In this document: positions 43,936 to 53,270 of the stretch, in pieces
Layout of the letters: every line of letters starts with the position of its first letter
Position numbering within the stretch: the stretch's first letter is position 1
Origin: Halalkalibaculum roseum
GTDB lineage: Bacteria > Bacteroidota > Rhodothermia > Balneolales > Balneolaceae
NCBI RefSeq assembly: GCF_011059145.1
Contig: NZ_JAALLT010000001.1
Location: 45,250-109,249, forward strand
Reading direction: 5' to 3'
Length of the DNA: 64,000 nucleotides
Program-made: the position numbers and the translations under genes
The notes under the pieces: generated by a model
Databases searched by the model: none
The model's input: the letters and a program-made list of their open reading frames with translations, nothing else
Told to the model about the DNA's origin: nothing

Positions 43936-45378
43936 ATGAATATCAGACCTACCGAAAATATAACTCATAAGAACAGGAGCTTTTCCAAAGTGATCATCAG
44001 TATTATTTGGGCCTTATTCCTGCTCTTTTTAACGGCAACCGGTATCTCATTTTTCATGCCGGTCAGCTGGAGCGTTGAGGGAATCCTGGTGGTCGACCAG
44101 CTAAGCCTGCTTATGGGTACTGTGCTAACCCTGTTCAGTGGCATCGTGATAAGCTACTCCAGCCGTTACCTGGCGGGACATGCTAAGCTATCGCGGTTTC
44201 TCCTAAACTGTCTGATGTTTACTGCAGCCGGTTTTTTGATGGTCATTTCCGATCATGTGCTGCTCTTCACTATAGCCTGGCTGGGCATGGGTTTATGCAT
44301 GTCTGAGCTTATCGGCGGGTACACCCACGTTCTTGAAGGGGCAGCCTCCCGGAAGAATGCCCGAAAGTATTTCCTGCTGAGCACCTCGCTGCTGGCCGGA
44401 GGTTTTGGCTTGCTGGGGATTCAAACCGGTACCTGGACTATTACCGGTATAATCAGTGCCATTGAAACCGCCTCAGGCGGACATTGGATGCTGCAAGCGG
44501 CTGTTCTGCTGTTAATCCTGGCGGCTTTCATACAATCAGCATTGTTCCCATTTCAGCGCTGGCTGATGTCTTCGATGACGGCGCCGACACCAGCTTCTGC
44601 ACTCATGCACGCTGGATTTGTCAACGCAGGAGCCATTCTGCTTACACGTACGGCTCCCCTCTTGTTTGTCACCGACTTGCTTTGGTTACTGGTGATCGCC
44701 GGTGGCATCGGAGCTTTAATCGGGAAATTCAGCAAATTTGTGCAGGCCAATATCAAACAGAAGCTGGCCTGTTCAACTACCGCACAGATGGGATTCATGC
44801 TGCTTCAGTGCGGACTGGGATTCTTTTCCGCAGCCATAACCCACCTCATCCTGCACGGCTTTTACAAAGCTTATCTCTTCCTCTCTTCCGGGAGTGGAGT
44901 GAGTCAGGAAACACCTTATGCTTCAGATAACGAGCAATGGCGTGCCTGGCAGCTTCCGGTAACCATTGCCAGCGGACTTGCGGGAGGCTTCCTCTTTGCC
45001 TACACCACAGGCAAGGGCCTAGAACTGAATAGCGGTTTATTTCTGACCCTGGTGATTGTCCTCACAGTCATCCACGGTGCCCAGGACTGGATGAAACAGG
45101 CTGCACTCTCGGCAAAGATCAAGCTCATCATGCTTCCCGTGGTGATTGTGCCGGCCCTGCTGGCCTATGCCCTGTTTTTTGATGCTATATCCCTGCTACT
45201 TGCGGGAATGCCAATGGCCGAAACCCCACTGCCCGTTACCTGGGATCAAATTACAATCGGAATTATCTACCTGGTCACATTTCTAATCATTGAACTAAAG
45301 CTGTATAGAAAATCCAGACGGCTCTACGTAAGCCTGCTCAATATCTCCCAACCCAAATCAAATACCATTCTCCAATAG
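43936..45378 (+). CDS. dabB: DabB: NuoL/MrpA-like proton-conducting subunit of the DAB inorganic-carbon pump
   Basis: The ATG at 43936 follows AGGAG at 43921-43925; a TTG at 43930 is also open. The 480-residue protein has about 13 membrane helices and the antiporter-like core of complex I: a conserved Lys/Glu channel region (GFGLLGIQTGTW; FQRWLMSSMTAPTPASALMH). It is shorter than NuoL and lacks other complex I partners. Beside a DUF2309 gene this marks the DabB subunit, which couples ion movement to CO2 hydration by DabA. It ends directly at the dabA start. Confidence 0.9.
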   Translation: MNIRPTENITHKNRSFSKVIISIIWALFLLFLTATGISFFMPVSWSVEGILVVDQLSLLMGTVLTLFSGIVISYSSRYLAGHAKLSRFLLNCLMFTAAGFLMVISDHVLLFTIAWLGMGLCMSELIGGYTHVLEGAASRKNARKYFLLSTSLLAGGFGLLGIQTGTWTITGIISAIETASGGHWMLQAAVLLLILAAFIQSALFPFQRWLMSSMTAPTPASALMHAGFVNAGAILLTRTAPLLFVTDLLWLLVIAGGIGALIGKFSKFVQANIKQKLACSTTAQMGFMLLQCGLGFFSAAITHLILHGFYKAYLFLSSGSGVSQETPYASDNEQWRAWQLPVTIASGLAGGFLFAYTTGKGLELNSGLFLTLVIVLTVIHGAQDWMKQAALSAKIKLIMLPVVIVPALLAYALFFDAISLLLAGMPMAETPLPVTWDQITIGIIYLVTFLIIELKLYRKSRRLYVSLLNISQPKSNTILQ

Positions 45379-47763
45379 ATGAAATATCAACGTATTCAAT
45401 CTCATATAGAGGAACTTTCGGAGCAACTCGTTAAAAACTGGCCCTTGTACTCATTTGTGACGTCCAATCCTCTGAGTGGCCTGGAAGAGCTTCATTTTGA
45501 GGATGCGGTCACTCAACTCCGCAACTATATTTCCATAGAGGGATATCCATCTACGTCAGTATTCAGACAGGCCCTGCTTGAGGATGAAATTAATCACAAA
45601 CTCATTGAGAACCATCTCCTTCAAAAAGGGATTACGCTCAGTGTAGAAGAATCCCTGGAGCGGATGAAGTTACTGGAAGAACAAAACGAGAAAGAGAAGG
45701 TGCTTGGGGATGTTGATCGCCACCTGATAAAATGGCTGACGGTCTTTATGGATCAGGGATCCACGGAGTGGAATATGCCCAATCGCGAAGCGGGATTCTA
45801 CAAAGCCTGGCGTGAGATTGCCTCATATGACACTTCCCTGCCAAATAGGGAAATGCTCAATGCGCTACCAAAGGATTCTTATGCAGCAATACAGGAGATC
45901 CTAAGTGCAAATGATCCTGAGAATCAGAGGGAGATACTGAAACATCACCTGATGGCTCTGCCCGGATGGACCGGTTATATTGCCTATCGCGAGGAAAACG
46001 AACACGACTGGCAAAAGGTAAGTCCGGTGACGCTGACCGACTACCTTGCGGTTCGCCTTGCCCTCTATGCTCTCTTCGGGCAGGATATCAAACACGATGG
46101 AGATACGAAAAACAATAAGCAGCAAAACGAGGAGGACATCCTTAAAGGCGCCTGGTTGAAAGCAATGGAGCAGACTTATCAGGAGAAACTGTTTCAAAAA
46201 GTGTCAGCCGGAAATAAAAACGGTCAGTCGGACACCGAGGAATCTCCGGAAGCCCAGATGGTGTTCTGCATCGACACCCGCTCGGAGCGCATCCGGCGTG
46301 CCGTGGAACAGGCGGGACCATACCAGACCTTCGGATATGCAGGATTCTTTGGCATAGCCATGGATTACAAACATCCCGAAAAGAATATCACCAACAAGTC
46401 TTGTCCCCCGATTGTCAACTCCGCATATCTGGCAACCGAAGTAACCGACGAAAGCCGGACCGGAAAAATGGAAACATTTGATTACTACAACAACCTCAGA
46501 AAAGCCCTGCTTCGGTTTAGATTCACACTGAAGAACAACATACCGGCCTCTTTTGGCTATGTAGAGTCAGCAGGCTTCTTTTACGGACTGGCACTGCTCC
46601 TGAAAACACTGGTCCCGGATCTGGTCCATCGTTTCTTTGAACGAATCACAAATTATACCGGAAAGCCGGAATGGTTTAGCGAAGTCACCTTGACTCATAA
46701 CGAACACGAGGGCAATAATGCCGAGCAGCATCTTTCAACCGCAGAGAGAGCGGGAATAGCCAAAGCAGCTTTTGAGGCGATGGGCTGGCAGCACTTTGCT
46801 CCCATAGTGGTCTGGGCGGGACACGGTAGCGAAACGGCCAACAATCCCTTCGGTTCCAGCCTGGATTGTGGGGCATGCGCCGGCAACAAAGGCCGTCATA
46901 ATGCACGTGTGATGGCTCGGATCTGCAATGATACTGACGTGCGGAATCTGCTGGCAGCCGAATACGATATTCAAATTCCCGATGAAACGTGGTTTGTAGC
47001 TGCTGAACATAATACCACTACAAATCACATTGAGCTGTATGATCAGCAGGTACCGGCCCGGTTCAGGCAACAGGTGGATGAACTGAAAAAGAATCTGGCA
47101 ACGGCCCAGGTCTATGCAAACAAGGAGCAATTCGATATCCCAGCTGCAGATGCAGAGCTTACCGCCCGCGAGGCAGCGCGGCGTGCTTCGGATTGGGCTG
47201 AGACCAGGCCGGAATGGGGATTGGCAGGTAACGCCTCCTTCATCATAGGGCCGCGTAAACTGACTTCAAATCTTAATCTGGAGGCACGCAGCTTCCTACA
47301 CTCCTACAACTGGGAAAAAGATCCAAGTGGAGATCAGCTGACCGCCATATTACAGGGTCCCATGGTGGTAACCCAGTGGATCAACAATCACTACTACTTC
47401 TCCTCGGTTGACAACGACCATTTCGGGGGAGGAAGTAAAGTAACCCAGAATGTTACGGGTAAATACGGAGTCGTGCAGGGCAATGGCGGAGACCTCCGGT
47501 GCGGGCTGCCGCAAGAATCACTGCAGGTGGATGACTCCAGGCAGCAACATATTCCCCTCCGACTCACGGTACTCATACAGGCACCTAAAGAAAGGGTAGA
47601 ATCCATCATCCAAAAGCATAACGATACGCTGGGAAGACTGGTGCAAAACGAGTGGATTTATCTCGCGGTGATGGATCCGCAGGAAGGAAATACTATTACC
47701 TCCCTTAACAAGATACAGAGGCAACAGGAGGAGGTTGAATCAGAGAGTATGGCCATCTACTAG
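45379..47763 (+). CDS. dabA: DabA: beta-carbonic-anhydrase-like subunit of the DAB inorganic-carbon pump (DUF2309)
   Basis: The 794-residue protein is the DUF2309/UPF0753 partner of DabB. Its zinc site is complete by comparison with the characterised Halothiobacillus protein: VFCIDTRSERIR gives Cys297 and Asp299, WAGHGSETANNPFGS gives His482, and LDCGACAGNKGRH gives Cys497. His482 and Cys497 have the same spacing as in that protein. DabA hydrates CO2 to bicarbonate in the cytoplasm, driven by the ion gradient through DabB. No carboxysome or RuBisCO gene is in the window, so the carbon may feed anaplerotic carboxylases. Confidence 0.93.
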   Translation: MKYQRIQSHIEELSEQLVKNWPLYSFVTSNPLSGLEELHFEDAVTQLRNYISIEGYPSTSVFRQALLEDEINHKLIENHLLQKGITLSVEESLERMKLLEEQNEKEKVLGDVDRHLIKWLTVFMDQGSTEWNMPNREAGFYKAWREIASYDTSLPNREMLNALPKDSYAAIQEILSANDPENQREILKHHLMALPGWTGYIAYREENEHDWQKVSPVTLTDYLAVRLALYALFGQDIKHDGDTKNNKQQNEEDILKGAWLKAMEQTYQEKLFQKVSAGNKNGQSDTEESPEAQMVFCIDTRSERIRRAVEQAGPYQTFGYAGFFGIAMDYKHPEKNITNKSCPPIVNSAYLATEVTDESRTGKMETFDYYNNLRKALLRFRFTLKNNIPASFGYVESAGFFYGLALLLKTLVPDLVHRFFERITNYTGKPEWFSEVTLTHNEHEGNNAEQHLSTAERAGIAKAAFEAMGWQHFAPIVVWAGHGSETANNPFGSSLDCGACAGNKGRHNARVMARICNDTDVRNLLAAEYDIQIPDETWFVAAEHNTTTNHIELYDQQVPARFRQQVDELKKNLATAQVYANKEQFDIPAADAELTAREAARRASDWAETRPEWGLAGNASFIIGPRKLTSNLNLEARSFLHSYNWEKDPSGDQLTAILQGPMVVTQWINNHYYFSSVDNDHFGGGSKVTQNVTGKYGVVQGNGGDLRCGLPQESLQVDDSRQQHIPLRLTVLIQAPKERVESIIQKHNDTLGRLVQNEWIYLAVMDPQEGNTITSLNKIQRQQEEVESESMAIY

Positions 47764-47809
47764 GACTAATCGACCTAAAAGAAGACAGTTTCGATAAGGA
47801 ACCCTAATA

Positions 47810-47840
47810 TATGAAACCCGGCCTCGAACCGGGTTTCATA
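47810..47840 (+). terminator. Hairpin downstream of dabA
   Basis: Perfect 12-bp arms (TATGAAACCCGG at 47810-47821 and its complement at 47829-47840) with a seven-base loop. It lies 47 bases after the dabA stop and 43 bases before the end of the converging lipoprotein gene. The U-run is weak, so it may act on both strands. Confidence 0.65.
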
Positions 47841-47882
47841 AAATGATTTGGTATAAGAGTATACCGAAGTAATGTAATCTGT

Positions 47883-48833
47883 CTATTCTTCTACGGTAAA
47901 TTCTTGATACGCTTTGTTGGCAATTTCCTGCTCAGAAATCCAGGCATACCTGCCGGGTTCAAAGTCTATCGTAAAGTAGGCTGTATTCCCCATTGGCATT
48001 TCATGGGTACCACCGATAAAGGTTGTCGGTCCGGGATTTTCAGCAGTGGATACCAGTCCTTCAGCCCTCATAAAGTCAATCCATCTGGCAACCTCTTCTA
48101 TGTCGGTTGATTCATCAAGCTTGGCAACATGCACATCCTTGCCGATGAGTCCCGGATTCTCTTGCTGAAAATGCACTGCTACCAGCTGCTCTCCGGCTCT
48201 GGGTTGCCCTTCCACATCTAACCCTTCGTCTGTAATGGTAATTTCTATGTCAGGTGACTGTGGTTCCCGGGCTTGCGTCGTATCGCTCTTCACATGCAAG
48301 TCTTCATACATGCCCATGTTCCAGTGGAAGGTACCGTCAGGCATTTTTACATAGCATTCCATTACATAGTCGCCGGGAGCCATAAAGAGGGTGGCCTCAG
48401 CAGTACGTCCCGGTGAAGTATACCCGGTACCTCCCCGGAATACCAGGTCACCGAACCATTCCGGCAATTCACCGAATTTAGCCATGGCTTCTTCATTTTT
48501 ACCTTCCATCATCAGATACGAGGACTCCTGAAATACCGGACTGACTTCAGTTAAAAAATCCTCACTGGTTTTGTCTCCAGGCAAATAGTCGAAAAAGATG
48601 AAGTGGATGAAAGGACTGGCGTTGATCAGTCGAAAGGTTGTCCAGCCTGCGGCGATGGTATCTGTTTCGGTTCGAAAAAGATGCCTGTCGTTTTCGGTAT
48701 CGTATATTGCCCTAACTTCTACAACAGGGGGTTCCTCGGAAGAGGTATCCTTGGTTTGTTCGGTGCTGCATCCAACAAATATTCCAAATACATAAACTAG
48801 AAGAACTGCTTGATTTATCGATTTCATACCCAT
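47883..48833 (-). CDS. Two-domain secreted lipoprotein, paralogue of the 29253-30311 gene
   Basis: The 316-residue protein has a lipobox (IFVGCSTE). It mirrors the 29253 product: first half DTIAAGWTTFRLINASPFIHF and PGDYVMECYVKMPDG, second half GEQLVAVHFQQ, KDVHVAKLDE and EPGRYAWISEQ. A His in the GTFHWNMGMYEDL segment and the one Cys near it resemble ligand positions of cupredoxins but do not make a full site. It converges with the dab operon and may or may not be related to it. Confidence 0.7.
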   Translation of the reverse strand: MGMKSINQAVLLVYVFGIFVGCSTEQTKDTSSEEPPVVEVRAIYDTENDRHLFRTETDTIAAGWTTFRLINASPFIHFIFFDYLPGDKTSEDFLTEVSPVFQESSYLMMEGKNEEAMAKFGELPEWFGDLVFRGGTGYTSPGRTAEATLFMAPGDYVMECYVKMPDGTFHWNMGMYEDLHVKSDTTQAREPQSPDIEITITDEGLDVEGQPRAGEQLVAVHFQQENPGLIGKDVHVAKLDESTDIEEVARWIDFMRAEGLVSTAENPGPTTFIGGTHEMPMGNTAYFTIDFEPGRYAWISEQEIANKAYQEFTVEE

Positions 48834-49041
48834 CCCAATAATTTATTCTTAGCTAAATATTACCTTATGAAAATAGAAAAAATTCAAAATTGCCAATTTG
48901 TTGATAAAAATTCCTCAGAATTAAATTAGATGATACCCACGATATGAAAGTTTGCGAGGTTACAACATATTGGGATTTCAGCTGGGAGGAAAGCTCTCAC
49001 CCTAAAATGAAGGTTGGGATAAGCTTGATTTAATGCACTAT

Positions 49042-49506
49042 TCACTGTTTAACCACCTTTGGGCCGCCTTTTCTTTCAAACTTGTTCTTGAGGTAACGGG
49101 TGGCCTTCTCCTTTTTATCTCGATCATATTTGAAATCAATATGAATGGCTTTGGGATCGCCCAGCAATTTAAAAGGCGGACTTATTTTCCAGTAGCTGTG
49201 GGTGAAAAGAATATTGCTGATTTCTTCATACGGAATCTCTTTTGTATGAAATACTCCTTGGCGCGACATTTTACTGTCTTGAAAGACAATGCGGTGTCGG
49301 AAGCCGTATAGCATGGAATAGAGGGCGCTCAGGCACACCAGGACCATGAATATGGCAAGCAGTACGGCTTGCATTCCTGCATACTCTATAATCTCCAGGC
49401 TTTTAACAGCCATATATGATGCCCCGGCAATGGCCACAAGTCCGCCGGTTACCTGGTAGATTTTCCATCCTTTACTGACTTCCAGGATTATGGGCTCTAT
49501 TTTCAT
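49042..49506 (-). CDS. Membrane protein with a PH-like cytoplasmic region
   Basis: The 154-residue protein has two hydrophobic helices (about residues 18-37 and 45-67). A hydrophilic domain follows, with GFRHRIVFQDSKMSRQGVFH and EIPYEEISNILFTHS, a pattern seen in bacterial PH-like (bPH) domains. It ends with a Lys/Arg-rich tail. The gene is monocistronic and lies between the lipoprotein and kinase operons. The function is unknown. Confidence 0.55.
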   Translation of the reverse strand: MKIEPIILEVSKGWKIYQVTGGLVAIAGASYMAVKSLEIIEYAGMQAVLLAIFMVLVCLSALYSMLYGFRHRIVFQDSKMSRQGVFHTKEIPYEEISNILFTHSYWKISPPFKLLGDPKAIHIDFKYDRDKKEKATRYLKNKFERKGGPKVVKQ

Positions 49507-49870
49507 GATTTAGGTCTCTTTTGATTGCAAATGAGTGATAACCGAATAGCAACATCCCTAAATGAAGTATCGATTACCTTCTCTCTTGAAAGTGAATACT
49601 ATTTATAAGTGCAAAATCCCATATATAGGGTGCAGCAAATCGCACTGAGATTAGCATAATTTTGAATGTTTTGCCAGTGTTTAAAGAAGTCCTAATAAGT
49701 GGTTAACGCTATGGCGGAAGAATTTTCCAATTTCTTCATCTAGCAACCGGTCCCATGGGGACCGCATGTCGGTAGAAAATATTAACGGGACATTTAACAA
49801 TCATTCCTAATCCGGAAACCGGTTAGGTTGAGATTTCAATTCAATGCACCGGAAGAATCTTGGCATCAGG
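49507..49870. other. Gene-free stretch
   Basis: This 364-base region holds no open gene. It contains the GGTCCC-ATG-GGGACC palindrome near 49749 and the hairpin at 49806-49827. It should contain the promoter of the PH-like gene and the end of the FIST operon. Confidence 0.5.
49806..49827 (-). terminator. Weak hairpin at the end of the FIST-kinase operon
   Basis: CCTAATCCGG and CCGGTTAGG pair with one bulged base around an AAA loop, 44 bases after the stop at 49871. No U-run follows on the minus strand, so this is only a candidate terminator. Confidence 0.35.
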
Positions 49871-50959
49871 TTAACCGAAAAGTTTAATCTTGAATATCGT
49901 CTGACCGGGTTTTGAATATACCTCGATGGTGCCACCGTGTGCTTTTATAATATCATTGGTGATACTCAGACCGAGTCCCGTGCCTTCTGTTCCTTTCTTC
50001 GTGGTAAAAAAGGGTTGCATAATTTTATCCTTCATCTCCTCCGGAATACCCGGCCCATTGTCCTCAATCTCCAGGATGATATTTGAGTCCTTGCTATAGG
50101 TTTTAACTGTAAGTCTGGGCTCATAGTGATTTTCAGTTTTGTCCGATTGCTGTCGGTTGTCAGCTGACAGCCTCTCCCTCATAGCGTCGAAGGCATTATT
50201 ACAAAGATTCACGATAACACGAGAAAAATCTTCGACAACGAGCGGCACCGTACCTAAGGATTCATCCAGCTGCATATCGAAATCCACATTGATCGGTTGT
50301 TTGCTTGCGCGCATACCATGAAAGGCCAGATTCACATACTCTTTGATTAGCTGATTAAAAGGTGTTGCTACCATTTCTCCGCTGCCGCCCCGGCTATGTT
50401 CCAGCATCGAGGTAACGATGCCGTCGGCACGGCTTCCGTGCTCATGAATCTTTTGCAGGTTCATCTCCACATCATTTAGGATGTCATTCAATTCAACAAG
50501 TAGATCACCCTGTGGGGGTGTATCATGCAACGCCCCTACGGATTTGATTTCGTCCCGTGCTTCTTCAATCAGCTCAATGGATAGTTCCGAAAAATTATTC
50601 ACAAAATTGAGTGGATTCTTAATCTCATGGGCAATACCGGCTGTGAGCTGGCCTAGGGAAGCAAGCTTTTCCTGCTGGACAAGCTGATTTTGGGCGGCCT
50701 TTAAATCCTTCAATGATTTTTGCAGAGCTTCATTGGTCTCCTCGACAGCTTTTCTTTTCAGCTCGAGTTCTTCGATAGTCTCCTCGAGAAGGATCGCGGT
50801 TGTGCGCTTTACTTTTTCCGTGCGATCCAGTTTAAAGGATAAAATCTGAAGCTCTTTATCAGCGGCTTTTAATGACTTCAAAACAGATTCCTTCTGCTCA
50901 TCCGGTATGTTTGAATTTTGCTGAATGAAGTCAGCTACAGATTGCAGATTTTTATCCAT
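49871..50959 (-). CDS. Cytoplasmic histidine kinase, distal copy (FIST operon)
   Basis: The ATG at 50959 lies two bases after the stop of the preceding FIST gene. The 362-residue chain has a coiled-coil N-terminus (residues 30-95) with no membrane helix, a HisKA-like helix pair with QLTAGIAHEIKNPLNF (phospho-His111), and an ATPase domain: NLCNNAFDAM, DNGPGIPEEM and GTGLGLSITNDI. From residue 90 it is very similar to the end of the giant kinase at 57512. No sensor domain of its own is present, so it may take signals from the FIST proteins or from the giant kinase. No response regulator gene is adjacent. Confidence 0.92.
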   Translation of the reverse strand: MDKNLQSVADFIQQNSNIPDEQKESVLKSLKAADKELQILSFKLDRTEKVKRTTAILLEETIEELELKRKAVEETNEALQKSLKDLKAAQNQLVQQEKLASLGQLTAGIAHEIKNPLNFVNNFSELSIELIEEARDEIKSVGALHDTPPQGDLLVELNDILNDVEMNLQKIHEHGSRADGIVTSMLEHSRGGSGEMVATPFNQLIKEYVNLAFHGMRASKQPINVDFDMQLDESLGTVPLVVEDFSRVIVNLCNNAFDAMRERLSADNRQQSDKTENHYEPRLTVKTYSKDSNIILEIEDNGPGIPEEMKDKIMQPFFTTKKGTEGTGLGLSITNDIIKAHGGTIEVYSKPGQTIFKIKLFG

Positions 50960-50961
50960 GT

Positions 50962-52125
50962 TTATTTTTCCCTTAATGCAACAACGCAACAGGCATTGTT
51001 ATGGAATTCATTGTCACCGATTTTTGATTTTCCATATTCGCCATATGTAAAAAATCCCGCCATAGGTGCATTCCAAATATTTTGAACCTGATCGATTTCT
51101 TCTTTGATGGAAGCTCCAAACGACAAATGTCGGCTCACACATGAAAACATGATTAACGCATCGGCTTGCTTCTCTTCATCATCTTTAATGCTGGCACACT
51201 CTGAAACAACGGTTTCAATGGCATCAAAATCAGGAGGCATTGCAAACTTGATTTTGGATCCTTGTGGCACACTGCCTGTACAAATAAGTGATCGGTTTTC
51301 ACTATTGGCAAATCGGGTAGCACGTATCACGGTATCCCCGTTGTCACGCTCCAGCTGCAGTGGGTAATACCAGGAATTTAGAAATGCCACGATGCCTTTA
51401 TTTTGCTCTTGTTCCACCTCAACACCAAGATATTTCATTAACATGTCCAAAGCCGGTTTATCATCTATGGTGTAGACGATATTGCCTTCGCTTTTCGTTA
51501 CAGTTTTTGCAGTACCAATGGCATTCCACCCACACGTTGCTATGCCTCTTACATCAATTTTATCCCCGTCAATAATCATAGCAAGCAAGGCGTTGTCGTG
51601 ACACTTTTCGTTGGTAAAAACAAGTGGTTTTTCAGCTATTAAATCGTCTCCGGCCATGCCACCAAATATGGTTAATTCACCATTAGTGGGCGTTAGAGGT
51701 TCTCCGAACCCTTGTATGATGCCTTCCATGATTTGATCACCATCAATGAACACGCCTCCAGTTGCAACAATAAAAGCGGGATTCTGGAATGGTTTTTTCC
51801 CAATGACACCTAGTTTTTTGGCATCTTTGAATGCAGTTTGCGGATTTACTTCGATAAATTCCAGCTTAAAATAATCCGGATTTAAATCGAATAAAAGCAT
51901 GACAGTGCTACCTTCTTCGATATCACCATCAATAAATTCTCCCGCCGTGGTGGCACCAAAAATCTGTATATCTTTTTCGTCAAGTAATCTTGATATAGCT
52001 TCCCGGTCTTGTTGTACGGAGAGAAATACAACGGCTAAGGTAGGCTTGAATTCGTCTGTTGCAATGTGCTCGAGTGCTACTTTGATATCCTCAACAGACT
52101 TTCCTTTTATTGATTTTGCCTTCAT
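50962..52125 (-). CDS. FIST-domain protein E (fifth FIST gene in transcription order)
   Basis: The 387-residue soluble protein has a FIST_N half (about 1-190; IQIFGATTAGEFIDG, FGGMAGDD) and a FIST_C half (about 200-380; IATCGWNAIGTAKTVTKSEG, ALIMFSCVSRHLSFG, MAGFFTYGEYG, FHNNACCVVALREK). FIST domains are thought to sense small ligands such as amino acids and are often found with signalling domains. Here the domain stands alone. It is closest to protein D, which ends one base upstream. The distal kinase gene starts two bases after it. Confidence 0.93.
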   Translation of the reverse strand: MKAKSIKGKSVEDIKVALEHIATDEFKPTLAVVFLSVQQDREAISRLLDEKDIQIFGATTAGEFIDGDIEEGSTVMLLFDLNPDYFKLEFIEVNPQTAFKDAKKLGVIGKKPFQNPAFIVATGGVFIDGDQIMEGIIQGFGEPLTPTNGELTIFGGMAGDDLIAEKPLVFTNEKCHDNALLAMIIDGDKIDVRGIATCGWNAIGTAKTVTKSEGNIVYTIDDKPALDMLMKYLGVEVEQEQNKGIVAFLNSWYYPLQLERDNGDTVIRATRFANSENRSLICTGSVPQGSKIKFAMPPDFDAIETVVSECASIKDDEEKQADALIMFSCVSRHLSFGASIKEEIDQVQNIWNAPMAGFFTYGEYGKSKIGDNEFHNNACCVVALREK

Positions 52126-52126
52126 A

Positions 52127-53269
52127 TCATTTTTCCCTCAATGCCAAAACGCAGCAGGTGTTGTTATGGAATTCATGTTTTCCACCTTTTGACCTTCCAT
52201 ATTCACCATAGGAGAAAAACCCGATCATTGGAGTTTGCCATACCTCACTTACACGGCTTATTTCTTCGCTGGTCATAACGCCGAAAGACAGGTACCTGCT
52301 AATACAGGAAAACATGATAACGGAATCGGCCTGCTCAAGCTGTTCTTCTTTAACCGCGGTGCACTCTTCAACAACGGTATCTATCACGTCAAAATCAGGC
52401 GGCAGTGAGAATCGTACTTTGGCTCCCTGGGGGATCTTTCCGGCACAGACCAGAGAGCGATCTTCCGTATTTCCCAGCATGGCTGTTCTCATTACTGCCG
52501 GAGCTCCTTCTCTTTCAAGCTGTAGTGGATAATAGGCGCCAAGGCTGAACACCGTGTTGTTCATCGGTTCGTCGCTGAGGCTTAATCCCAGATATTTCAT
52601 AACCAGATCGAGTGCAGGTTGATCATCTATTGTATATACAACATTGCCTTTGCTTTTGGTTATGGTTTTGGCAATGCCAATGGGCTTCCATCCGCAGGTT
52701 GCCACTCCAGACAAATTGATCTTGTCCTGATCAATAATCAAGGCCAATATTCCCGTGACACTGCTTCTTCCCTGTGTAAATACTTTTGGGCCGGTCAGCA
52801 TCTGATCATCGCCGGCCATTCCTCCGAATATGGTGGCGTTTCCACCAAACCCTTCGTCAAGTCCCTTGATAATATCTTCGCCATCCATGTGATTGCTCCA
52901 TCCTGACAAAAGGATAAAACCGGCATTTTCAAAGAAGTTTTTGCCTTGCTCCCCCAATTGTCTGGCTATATCGTACTCATTGTGATTTACGGCTTCAAGA
53001 AACAGAAGCCTGAAATGGGCCGGATTCATATCCAGCAGCATGATGGTAATGCTTTCTTCCTGAATATCACTGCTGATGAATTCTCCCGATGACGTTGCTC
53101 CGAAAATCTGAATATCCTGCCGGTGCAGGATGTCGCAAACTGCTTCGATATTTTGTTTAATTGACATGAAGACAATCGCCAGTGAAGGGCTATAGCCACC
53201 ATCCAGGCATTGAGTCAACTTTTCCTGTATCTCTTCGGAAGAATCTCCTTTTATTGTTTCAGCTTTCAC
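52127..53269 (-). CDS. FIST-domain protein D (fourth FIST gene)
   Basis: The 380-residue protein has the same two halves as E: IQIFGATSSGEFISS and FGGMAGDDQM in the first, VATCGWKPIGIAKTITKSKG, FSCISRYLSFGVMT, MIGFFSYGEYG and FHNNTCCVLALREK in the second. Its gene is separated from E and from C by one base each. The conserved Trp and Cys of the CGW motif and the FSC motif are likely ligand-pocket residues, by conservation among the five copies. Its divergence from E suggests a different ligand. Confidence 0.93.
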   Translation of the reverse strand: MKAETIKGDSSEEIQEKLTQCLDGGYSPSLAIVFMSIKQNIEAVCDILHRQDIQIFGATSSGEFISSDIQEESITIMLLDMNPAHFRLLFLEAVNHNEYDIARQLGEQGKNFFENAGFILLSGWSNHMDGEDIIKGLDEGFGGNATIFGGMAGDDQMLTGPKVFTQGRSSVTGILALIIDQDKINLSGVATCGWKPIGIAKTITKSKGNVVYTIDDQPALDLVMKYLGLSLSDEPMNNTVFSLGAYYPLQLEREGAPAVMRTAMLGNTEDRSLVCAGKIPQGAKVRFSLPPDFDVIDTVVEECTAVKEEQLEQADSVIMFSCISRYLSFGVMTSEEISRVSEVWQTPMIGFFSYGEYGRSKGGKHEFHNNTCCVLALREK

Positions 53270-53270
53270 A

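Noticed and set aside
43936-47763. dabB considered as a piece of respiratory complex I
   Set aside because: Only one NuoL-like gene is present and it is followed directly by a DUF2309 gene with a complete carbonic-anhydrase-like site.
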